64,000 nucleotides of DNA from Bryopsis sp. KO-2023 (taxonomy: Eukaryota; Chlorophyta; Ulvophyceae; Bryopsidales; Bryopsidaceae), in NCBI GenBank assembly GCA_030272585.1, contig BSYQ01000008.1, positions 1,116,001 to 1,180,000 of the forward strand. The letters run 5' to 3'. The notes below the pieces were generated by a model. It was not told the origin of the DNA. It was given only the letters and a program-made list of their open reading frames with translations, and searched no databases. Of this stretch, positions 50,737-61,800 are shown in pieces. Numbering within the stretch: the stretch's first letter is position 1; the number at the start of each line of letters is the position of its first letter. The translations under genes were made by a program, and so were the position numbers.

Positions 50737-52532
50737 CTAGAACAGGATTTGACTTCAAAGTGCGTGTTTTTCGGTTTACCCCCCTGCTGAAACACAAGAA
50801 AAGGAGAGAAGGTGGGGACGTACACACAACCAAAAAACGACAAGAAATCCAGAAATTCAAGTCAGCGCAAGCATCCCAAAATAGAAACATAGTCAACGCC
50901 AGTCTGACCTGCGGAAGGGAATCCGCTTCGACAGCAACACCTGCCTGCTCTTTTGTGGAGTGTTGCGTTTGGGGGAAAAAGCGAAAAATACAGAACTGCT
51001 GCTTCCGTCCACGCCGCCACTACGGATAACTGTCAGGTGGGTCTGACGGCGACACCAATCTCGAACACGATCGTTGTCGGTCGTTTAGGCCCAAATGTTG
51101 GGGCTGCCGGGAAGCTTCGCACGCTGTTGGTGGGCTCGAAGCTTGCGAACGGAGCGGATCGGTAGATCTCTGATCAATGTGAGTTTTGTTTTCTCTTTTT
51201 CGGTTTGCCGTCGTTGAGTGTGGTTGTGACGGACGAAGACCTCTTTTCGTCAAACGCGATATATTTTTTAGGGGAAAACAAACACTAGGGTTTCGCAGCT
51301 TCTTTCGTTGATTCGAAATTGTTATTTTGTTGATGTTGAATTTATATGAACACTGCAGCCTCAAGATTTCGTTTGCATCCATCCCAAAATCAAGAAACTT
51401 TTGAGATACCCCCCCCAAAAAAACATATATGTGAAATGAAAATATTTTAAAGATACCGATTTTTTCTTTGGCTACATTCTTTTGGTTCAAATTCGAAAAG
51501 AGAGGAGAGGGGGGGTTAAGAGATTTTCTCAATCAAAGTGGCTTTCTTCGGTCGAGCCAAGAAAAAAATAAATTACAAAAAGAAAAATAGGCTTGTCTGT
51601 AAGCAGGCATATGTGGGCCAAAAAGGAATGATTTCTACCAGCACCCTTTTTTTCTCCTTTTTTGTCTCGTTTTTTGGTATTCTTGTTTTTTTGTTTTCTG
51701 CTTTCCTTGTTTTGGTGTTCGTCGTTTGGTTTTTGGTTTTGCTTTTTCGTTTTTGTGTTTCGTTTTTTTTTTTCGTTTCGATGTTTTGTTTTTTGCTGGC
51801 ATGCCTTTTCCTCTGTTCAGATTCGATATTTCCACGACAGCTTTCCCTCGAAGGGCTACCCCCACTCCCTTAGACCGCGATGCTTTCCCTCCAGCGCCAG
51901 CCCCGTTTCTCAAATGCACACACTAGCTTTCAAATCGAAATCCTCCACCACCGCCCACCCACCCCGGGAAATCGCCAGCAATATGATGCTGCCCAGCAAG
52001 GAAAACTGTGGATATTTTTCTAGGTCAAGTTTAAGAAGAGGGGGAAGATTTTGCACATATGCTGAGTCGACGTATGGTTCTGATGGGGGGGACGGCGGCG
52101 GTGGTGGTGGTTATGAATCTAAGTTTTATGGGAAAGAAATGGAAAGGCAAGCCGTCAGAAAATACGCCCCGAAAACCGAATATGCTAAACACAAAAGAGG
52201 GAAAAAGGTTAAAGGCCGGCGGATTAAAGCATCGCCAAAAAATTATAGAGGTGTGTTACTTGAAGGGGGTTGGGGTGCCAAAATAACAATTTCAGTTGAA
52301 AGTATTGGTTGTGTTGATGGTTTTGTTGGGTGTTCCAAGTTGACCTTAGCCGAAACCTGTCGAAGTTTTTTTCTTGTGGGTATGAAAGCCACGGTTGAAT
52401 TTAAAAAAAAAAAAAAAAAGCTTGAGTAGAAATCTGTGACAGGTTTTCCAGCTTTTTCTGACGAGCAGCTCTTTTTGACTATTAAAATTATTAATTTATT
52501 TAATGGGACATTTTTTGTGCTTTGATGGACAG
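50737..52532. other. Divergent intergenic region, missing first exon(s) of the next gene
   Basis: About 1.8 kb between the start of the minus-strand TMEM192-like gene and the first secure exon of the plus-strand gene at 52533. T-rich (51650-51800). Open frames around 51900-52030, with MMLPSKENCGYFS before a GTCAAG donor, could hold the start codon of the next gene, but the phase does not fit the exon at 52533, so I leave it open. Confidence 0.5.
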
Positions 52533-55448
52533 GTAACAAGCAAGCCTACAAGGATTTGATATTCAAGTGGTTTTTGCAAGCATATCCGGAATCTTTGTCG
52601 CGCCAGGAAATTGCTGGTCGTCTGAATGCCCATCCCAAGAAGGTCAGAACTTCAATGGTCGATACGTGGTGGTATCGTTCTTTTTTTTCTTACATAATAA
52701 AAGAGAGAGAGAAAAGGGGGGGGGGAGGACCAGGCAGAATTTAATGCACTTTGCTAACCTGGGTTCGAATCCCAAAATAGAAGCAAACGCAAGATTGGGT
52801 TTCATCAAATCCTTTTTTTATTACGAAACCGAGAATTGCTAGAAGTCAATTGGGTTGAGGTCGCGCGGATCATTGCCCTGGATAAGAAATAATGAAGGCG
52901 GCATTTCCAATGAATGAACCCTGCTTATCTCCAAGCGATTGTTTTTCAACTTTGGTAAATTTTTTTGAGGTTTTTTTTCCTCTTGGACTTCAGGTGAAAG
53001 GGTTGATTATAAGGTCGCTGGTGAGGGAGGGGAAGCTGATGAAGTGGGGCCAACGAACGGCGCCTTATGAAAGGTACAGAAAGCCATCCCTGAATTCCAA
53101 TCCATTGAATTAAACAGGGGGGGAAAGTTTGCTTTTTCTGGAAAGTGAACGAAATCTCAAAAGCAGTCTGAAAATATGGCTGGTGATTCCTTGTGATTCT
53201 GCAGCTCCAGAAATTATTTCTGTTGCTCCAGTAATATTAGAATCACAGTGCTAGAAAACAGGCCAATATTTATTTCATTCTATTTTTATTTTGTTCTGAT
53301 TCGCGCGCGTGCGTATGTTTTTCTCAGCCGGATTTGTCTTTGAATCGTTGGATGAATTTTTGTTGCTTTTCTGAAAGGTACATGCCGGTGATAAAATCGC
53401 CAGAGTACTATGAAGTGACAGGCGAAGAGCCCCCCAAAATGCCAAGCATAGATGAAAACGAAGTCGCCAGAAACAAAACCCGAGGATCAGCCAGAAAGCG
53501 CAAGGTACAGCCAACACACCAAATTGCCAACCACCACACTGAAGAATTCTTCACTGTTTTTTTTTCCCTTTTTTTACCCCAAATTAATTACATCAATGCT
53601 GAAAACCCCCCCTGTAGTTCGTTCACATATATGCACATAAGTGATATGGGTGTTCTCAATCCACTAGATTTTTTTTCCTGCTTTTTGGTGTCTTGATTTC
53701 TTAGGGGCATGGGCTGAAGTAGAACTGTCCCTTTGACAGCAAGTGAAAAAAAAAAGTATTATGTATCATAAAATTGAACGTTCCAAAATTTCACAGAGCG
53801 TTCAATTTCGTAATAATTTCTTACTGATATATATTTCTGACCTCAGCGGCCTGTTTCATTTCGGGTTATCTTGTTTTTATTTCTTGTTTTTTCATCCTAG
53901 TATCAATACCAACGTCCATTGCCCGCCCCAGTCAGGATCATTTCAAAACATTTCGCTTGGCTTGCATTCTCAATGCATCCACCTCCATATCCATGTTCAC
54001 TCAATCATGCATGTCATGCACCCATTTTTCCACACCACAGGAGGATGTAGACCGCTCCTACGATCCAGCATCCATTCCCCCCGGCTTCCAGGACGCCTGG
54101 GATGAGGGCGGCCAGCTGGGGGACACCGACGTCCAGAAACTGCAGGAGATTTCCAGCCTCCAGGGCTGGAACGAGCTTTTCGAAGACCCCACGGACGATG
54201 AGGAGAGCGACGAGGACGGAGGGGAGTCGGAGGACGAAGGCACATTGCTGGCGAGAATGAAGGCGGGTCGAGAGAGGGAGCAAAGGCGGGCTCAGGGTGA
54301 AGCAGTGGACAGCGAGGAGGAGGAGGAGAGTGAGGAGGAGGAGGAGTATGAGGAGGACGAGGAGGATAGCGAAGAGGAGGAAGAGAGCAAAGGGAGCTCC
54401 GAGTTTGAATCAGGTGGGGTGGGGTGGATGGGACCTGTCTTTTCTCTGGTGTTTGTGTGCTCTTGGTGTGTGTGTTTCGTATTGGGATTATGTTGTGGCA
54501 TTCATACGCTTACAACAATGTATATTTCAGAGTGGGATAGTTGAGTGGTAACCTGACTGTGGGGATGCTGGTTTCTCGTTTTTTTTTAAATCTCGTTTCC
54601 TGGTAGCGATACAATTGGAGTAGTATTTTTTTTTTTCTTTCAAACGAGCTCAAAAGAGAGGATATTAGGGAAAGGAAAAGTGCTGTCAGGTTGATTGCCA
54701 TGATGCTGACTCAGCCCGGTTCCTCACTACTTTTTCAGGGGAAGAGAGCGTCGAGGCCGAAGTCAGGGCGTTCGGCGCTGATGACCTCCAACGGGAGGCC
54801 TCTTTTGGAAAGAGCGACGAAGGCAGCACCACGTCCTACTCGGCTATTGGGGACATCGATTTCGGCAGCTCCGATCCTTCCTTCGAGAGCCCCGCTTCCT
54901 CCGCCCCCAGCAAATCCACCGTCGAGGATGACGGCACAGCATCCAGCTCAGAAACAGAATCGAGGCAGCTGTCTGTGAGCGATCTCAGCAGCGACCCATA
55001 CTTCAATCCTAAGAAAATCAAGTTCGAGTCTGACGAAGAGTCTGAAAAAAGCTTTGGTCGGGTTTCTGGAACGAGAAAATCCCGCTCCAAGCCACGCTCG
55101 CCGTTGGTTAATTTCGACGAAGACAAGTTCCAGCAGGAGATCAGCACCAGCGCCTCGTCCAGAAGCTTCAAGGACGAACTTGGCGACGAGGATGAAACGG
55201 ACGATGGGGGGGAGGAGGAGGAGGAGTATCTGATCGGGAACAGTGAATCGCGATCGGAGACTTCGGCGTCCACCAGTGAAAGCCAGTCCGAGCCATCCAG
55301 CGAGTCGAGCGAATCTGGGTTTGCATCCCACAGGGAGGAGAGCGACTCACCCCAGGACGCAGACGACGGTGAATTCCTTTCGGAGGATGAAGGGGATGAT
55401 AGCGAGAGGCCCCCCTTGAATCGAAGAACTCCCCGAAGGCCCAGATGA
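52533..55448 (+). CDS. Winged-helix, Ser/Glu-rich acidic protein (probably nuclear), 5' end missing
   Basis: Exons with agreeing phases: 52533-52642, 52994-53073, 53378-53504, 54041-54413 and 54739-55448. The first two and a half exons form a helix-turn-helix/winged-helix fold: YKDLIFKWFLQAYPESLSRQ, EIAGRLN, then KGLIIRSLVREGKLMKWG. The rest is disordered: an acidic block with long Glu runs around 54310-54390, Ser-rich acidic stretches (SESQSEPSSESSESG), several basic patches (NKTRGSARKRK, RRTPRRPR at the C-terminus) that may act as nuclear signals. The winged helix could bind DNA or a partner protein, and the acidic tail is like those of histone chaperones and transcription factors. No specific family recognised. 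The exon before 52533 is not found. Confidence 0.75.
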
Positions 55449-55801
55449 GAGTTTTTGGGGGCAGTTTTGGCGGCTGGTTGGCCGAGTTAGGTGAATTTAA
55501 TGGGATGTTTTGCGGAGTGGGCTTTTGAGAGGGTGGTTTTGTGAAAGGTGCTGCAAATAGGAGGTGGCGGCTGGTGTATTCATGTTTGAAGGAGATATTT
55601 CTTTCGTTTCCTTGGAAATTTGTGTCTGCTACGAGACCGTGGTGTTACCGTTTTCATTTGCCTGCTCCGTGCATCCCACCTATAAACCGTGCATCCTGAT
55701 TCGTTGACCTTCTTTCCTCACCAACGGAAATTCCTGCTCCTTGGCCGCATTCGCTTGATTCTCGTTTCCCCATCCTTCCTTTCACCCTGCCGTAGCCCAC
55801 C
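55449..55801. other. Short intergenic region
   Basis: About 350 bp between the acidic-protein stop and the dynein start; must hold the terminator of one and the promoter of the other. A CCCACC context precedes the ATG at 55802. Confidence 0.6.
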
Positions 55802-58800
55802 ATGAACAAAAACCATGGATTGAACGGCACCAAGCGTGCACGGGTAAGGAGAAGTGCGGGGGTTAGTGTTGACTCTCCTGGTTGACCTCCAGCAAAGTGT
55901 GAATTGAAGTGAGGTGGTTGGCAGGCTGACACTGACGCGCTGGAGCGCATGCGTACAGTCATCAATGACCTCAGATCGCATAACCCTGACCCTGGACAGG
56001 TGCCAGCAACACCACCTGCGGCAAGGGCCAACCAGCTTGCCTTGCCGCCGCCACACGACGTTTTAGAAACTGTACACATATGGGATTCCTTGAACTATGC
56101 CTTAAGGCTTTTAGATCCTTCGCTTGCTTGCGAGCTCCGGAGAGACCCAGATCCCAGATCTCGTCTTCAACGCATCTCAAGATCTAAACGTCTGCGATCT
56201 GGAACGACGCTTTCAGTGATCTTAAAATATTCCGAGTTTTATTGATCCTTGTAGACTCTCCGTGTTTTCTATCAAGCTTTCTGTTCAACACCAGACCAGA
56301 TCACGGTCCGTAACCGATGCCACTTGTCTTGCCAGAACCGTTTTGACGAAGAGCTCTACAATCCCGTAAAACGTGGTGCGAGGCGAAAAGCTAACACTGA
56401 GTCCAAACCTGTAACTAAGCCGCCGCTACCCCTGCATCGAAGCGTCCCCTTTAGCGTCGGCGACAGAGAGCCGTCAGGTGCCTATTCACATTGTACTTTG
56501 GCTGCCTTACTTGATGAACATATTAGTAATCAATATGTAACATCTTGTTTTGAGAAATTTCACCAGCATGTAGGGGTTCCTTAAGGTTTTTGCAATCCTG
56601 CGATAAATGCAATATATATGGCTATCTGTGTATTTGTGAACGAAGAATTCATCAAGAACAGTTTCAATGTCTCAGCATTCAAACAAAGCCAGTTTTATAA
56701 TTCATCATTGCCCCATTCAGACGCCGCAAGGGATCCTTTCTCCATCGATGAGCCGATTCCTCAGAGAAAGCCCAACACCTTCGACGAAAGAACTAGTGCT
56801 GCCATCGAAAGCGACCATCTCGTCGTTATTGAAAGCGATTCTCCGTTCGGTACGGTGTCTGAAGATTCTATTACTCCTCATAGAAGTGCATCTCTTTTCC
56901 CTCCTTTCTCAACACAACACTTTGTGGGGGTCGGCTGCAATCAAACTGCCAATGCTAGGAACGTTAGTCTTACCTGTGAACTCAACGGGATGCAGGAGAC
57001 AATGAGGATGTCGTTGGGATGGGTCAGCAGCCGCTGGCGATTTTTGAGGGTCCAATTCAAGAGGGAGAAACGGAGTTTTCTACAGTTGTTCAGGAACGGT
57101 CCCAAGGCCAAGTTCTATCGAGATGGGTGAATCCGGACGGCACATTGGAATGGAAAACATGCCACGTTCTCGCTGCAAGTGAAGATGGGTTGTTTGTGTT
57201 GATTGAATGGGAGTCCAACGGTGAGGAACCGATTGAACTGCCCCGTTTCACTTGCTTCCTATTTTCAGGGAAAAGAAGTTGAATTCCTGGAACGGCAGCC
57301 TCAACTACAGATTGCTACGCTCATATACCCGCACCAAGGAGGATAGATTCGAGAGAAAAACATACACCTCTTAAATACCTGCTAAGAAATATGTATTCCT
57401 ATCTTCTCTTCTCAACCGCAATTCGTATGTTGTGAAACGTTAGGGCGGCACAAATGGGTCTCGAGATTTAACGTGCTCTTTGAAGGTGAGGGACTTGAAA
57501 CTCACCACTCATACTACTCGTGGAAGGTTGAACTTATCTTTTTTTTTTAATCTGATCGTGTGGCCACGGACAGGCGAAAACGAGATCGACATCATTGAAA
57601 GGAGGGAGAAAAGTGAACAGCGCAGACGCTTGGTGGAAATGAGCGCCATACGAGAGTACAACATCGAGAAGCTCCCCCTGGATCGCACCCATCTTCCTCC
57701 CGCCACAAGGACCAAGATCATGTCTCGTATCGGAAACCTGGCGTTGTCTGGAAACGATTCGCTTCTCGATGCTACAAAAACATTCGGGAGGAAGAGGACA
57801 AACTTCGCAACATTACCTAGTGTCTGCAGGTTGTGCTTTGGCAAAAAGTGACACACCCAAATCATTTGAAATGCGATCCCTCTTCTCTGACTTTGATGGT
57901 TCTGTTAAGCTTGATCTGCTCACCAGAGTTTTGGGTTTATTTAAGGCCACGGAGAAACGCTATTGTTCAGGCCCCAACGGGCTTGATTGAAAAAACTACC
58001 GGCTGGAAGCTCTTGTCCGGTGGTGTTTGGGGGAGGGTGTTTGGAGCACCTTGTACGTCAATGGTGGAATTCCTTTTAGACGAGGTAATGCACGACTCAA
58101 CTTCACCAAGACCATCCAGATTGCAGACGAGGCGAGCCTGCCCAAATATATCTGTATTTCTCCTCAGGCACAAGACGATTTGGCGAAAGCCAACAATGCA
58201 ATGCATTTCGATTGGGCAACAGCATGTGGCGGCGCACGAAACCACGTTGTGCTGAATATCAGGCTGAAGGATGTTCTGAACAGAAATGGGTGAGCCAAGA
58301 ATGTGGGTTTCTGGTCTTTGTTTCCGCGTGTACGTGCCTCTTTCTCTTATTATTCATTGGTGGCCGCGACGCAGACAAGGTGCGATTGGGGGCTCTTCAT
58401 TTTTGCAAAGCGATACGGGAGATGAGCACTTCCTCTCACCCTTTCTACGAAACATGCACGCTGGCAGCCAGCAGAAAACGGCTCATAGCTTCAAAGAACC
58501 CTCACCTTTCAGCTTCTTACGGACATACGAGAGTGTCTGCCATACGTCCCTTCTCGCAAACCCCTTCACTTTGAGGTAAAAGCTCCCAAACTGAGGAGCT
58601 TGGAAATGTTAATTTCCAACATTCCCTTATTTTTTGTTCAGCCCTCACTACGGCCTGCAGCGTGCATTTGAGTTGGAAAGCGAATCACCGACAATATTCG
58701 GAAATATGCAGGGCAGTTCAGGTAATTCGGGAATACACGGTGGATGTCACAGCCCAGGATGTCTTTGGAACCACTCGGGCACTGAGAACATGCACTGGAT

Positions 58801-61800
58801 CAGATGGGGAACTCTCCACATTTGTTGATCATCAGAATCTTGCCAGAGATCGAGCACGGGAAGACATCAAGTTCGTGAACTGCAACCAGCTCTTGTAGAT
58901 CTTGTAGTTGTGAATTTAGCTTCACTCCAGGAGTAAAGCAGCGATAGACCAATTCGGAAAGCCTTTTTTTTGGATCTTCAGGAACAGAATATGCAACCAA
59001 CTTGTCAATGTGGCGATGGATGCCGCAGAGACGGAAGCGAAAGCACACAGTGCATGCGGAGTTTCGCAGGTTGGACTGGAACGTTTGGAGAGAATTATCT
59101 GAGGCTATCCGATGACAAAACTTATTCCTGAGCGGTCTTTTGTCGATCAACAGGGGCTCTACCAGCGGCTAGTCTCCCTAACGAATGTGATGCTTCGGGA
59201 TTCTGTTCGAAGCCTAGTGATGTCAGCTTCAACTTTCTACGTTCAAAAATTCACTGAGTTTCTACAAGAAAAAGACACCTCCTTGCAAAAAAACACCAAT
59301 CACCTCTTTTCGGTCAAGCTCGTGATCACCAAAGGTTCCGTTCGTTTCTCACCTTCGCTGTCAGCTTTCTCAGAAAACGTTTTGGCCGCTGTGGAGCGCA
59401 ACTTCAGGTATTTCTTGTCCCGCCATTTCATCCCAGCTATTGCTTAAAAGGATACCCAGCACCCGCAGTAAATTTGGCTGGACGGCGTTTTAGACTATAC
59501 ACATTTTGCCAGGCTCTTGAGCGATATCCCCAACCTGATCATCGCACCAGTTCTGAGGCATGATCTCGACGAGCCGCCTTTCATTGTATCCTTGGATGAT
59601 TCGCAGCAAGAATCAGACCTCTGCTCCTGGGATCAGAAGGAGCTCGACTCCGCGATTGGGCAACTAAAGGTGTAAAGGGCCTCGAATTATAAGCAACTGC
59701 ATGATGCTGAAGGCTGTCAGTTGTGAGGTTTTTGTTCCTGCTATTCATGCAGCAATTCATTACGAAAGGACAAAAGGAGATGGATGCTTTTCTCCAAAGC
59801 GTCAGAGCCTACGAGCACCTGCTGATTCCCGCGAGCCCAACGCTGGTGGAACAGATGATGGCACACAAACAAGCTTTCTTAGAAGACTGGGAGGATGCCA
59901 TCAACAAGTTCAAGTACGAGCTCCAGATATATTCACAGGCAGAATCCTAAGTACTGATCAGTGAAGCGTGCCTGCGAAGCAACAACTATTAGCTCTTTTT
60001 TGAGGTTTTGAGGTTTTTGTCTCGATTTTGGTAGGGAGGAGGAGGAGACGATCATGCAGTGGTTGTGTCAGGATGTGAATGTGAATATATACAGCATCGA
60101 CTGCAACCTTGTTTCGCGTCTACTGATTGAGGGTGCTCATCAGCATCGTCAAGCTCTCCTCGCCTTTCTCAGCAAATCTACGCTGGATTGCTGCAAGGAA
60201 GTGCAACACGAGCTCGATAAGATAATGTTCGAAGCTCAAAAGCCTGCTTCAGGATTGGAGGATGTTTTTGAGCTACGGGATACATTAAAGGCGGCTCCTG
60301 GGAAGGTGGAACAGAATAGGGCGAATCTCGAAAGTGTGCAGGCGCGCCTGGATGTGCTGCAGCAGTTCCATTGGACGGTAGGTCACTAAGGTATCGTTTA
60401 CAATACTGCGTTCAAAGGGACAGATGCAGTCGCATTTTTGGTTTCAAATTTCTCGTTTGACTCTCTCATGCGCAACTTGTTTTCTGTTTCAGCTGAGCGA
60501 TGAGGATGCTGCTGTGGCATGGGGGGCTCTTGGATCTCCAACCGCGACGCTTGCGGCAGCGGAAGAAAGGGTCGAAAGGATACCTCAGGAGATCGAACAG
60601 TGCTGCGACGAGTTGAGAGACGACAGGACGGCCTTCTTCTCCGAAATCGAAAACCTGAGCATGCAAGTCTCCCTTTGGAGTGAGCTTTGCACAGAGGAGT
60701 CGGCGGAGATGATGCTCGAAGGCGTCAGGAATCTCACTGCCAGACTTCATGTATGCACAGTTCCACAACGATGTGTTGAGCTCTTAGGCTTTACGAACTT
60801 GATAAGTTGCTTCGCGTTACCCCCCACCCCCCCCACTTCCCCCCAAAAAAAAACAGAAGATTTTCCTGTGAGGAGAAGAACTCATCAGGTTCGTGAAGCC
60901 TTTTTGGCGGCTGGTTATCATCTGACAGTCCTGTGATTTCGAAAAGGATGCGGAGGGAACAGCACAACGAATAAACAAACTTGAAGCCCTGATCGAGTGG
61001 GAAATAACAGACTTTGGAAACGTCAAAGTGCTTTGCAGCACTCTTTCTCCATTTCTCGACCTGTGGACTGTGGTTAGCGAGTTCCAGCACAATTACAATT
61101 CCTGGATGTATGGGTCGATTTTCGAGTTCAGCATGGAGCACCTTGAGACTTCACTCCCTGTTTGGCAGAAGACTATAGATCGACTAGAGCAAAACTTGTC
61201 TGGAGGGCCCTACCGGTTGGCCTGCGACTTCAAGAAAAGAATCGACGAGTTCGCGAAATGTGTCCCCCTACTTTCTTGTTTGCGTACCTCAGGTGAAAGA
61301 CATTCTGTTTTGAATACATTCTCGTTCTCCTAGCTTCTCGAAAATTACAAATCACAATCACAATGCGTCTATTCGTGTTATGGGAATAAATACCAAAACC
61401 AAGCTCATTTCTCTCCCAAGCAAATACAAAAGTGTTCCATTTTTTTAAAAAGAAAATTAACCAAGGATATGAAACCAAAAGAATAGAAAGATGAATTTGC
61501 ACTTAAGTATGAGATCTAAAACTGCGATTGGTTCAAGGGATGCGTCGAAGACATTGGAGCATCATCTTCCAGGAAAATAGCCTTCCAGAGGATACGGATA
61601 GGAGCCAGTGGACGCTAGACGCTCTATTGAATGCTGGATTTCTGGAGCATTTTGACAAGATAGCTGAAATTGCAGATCTAGCATGCAAAGAGATGGCCAT
61701 CGAAAACGTCATCGATACTGTGGAAAAAGAGTTCAAAGAGATGGGTCTCTGCATGGTCGACCACGCCGCATCAGGTGCAAAAAACTTTAAAACAGCTCCT

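Noticed and set aside
49930..50790. Long plus-strand ORF rich in His, Arg and Gln
   Set aside because: It is the antisense shadow of exon 1 of the TMEM192-like gene, which has membrane segments, phased introns and family motifs.
52760..52790. Another tRNA-like site (B box GGTTCGAATCC)
   Set aside because: Only the B box is present, without an A box or any stem; likely chance or a short relic inside an intron.
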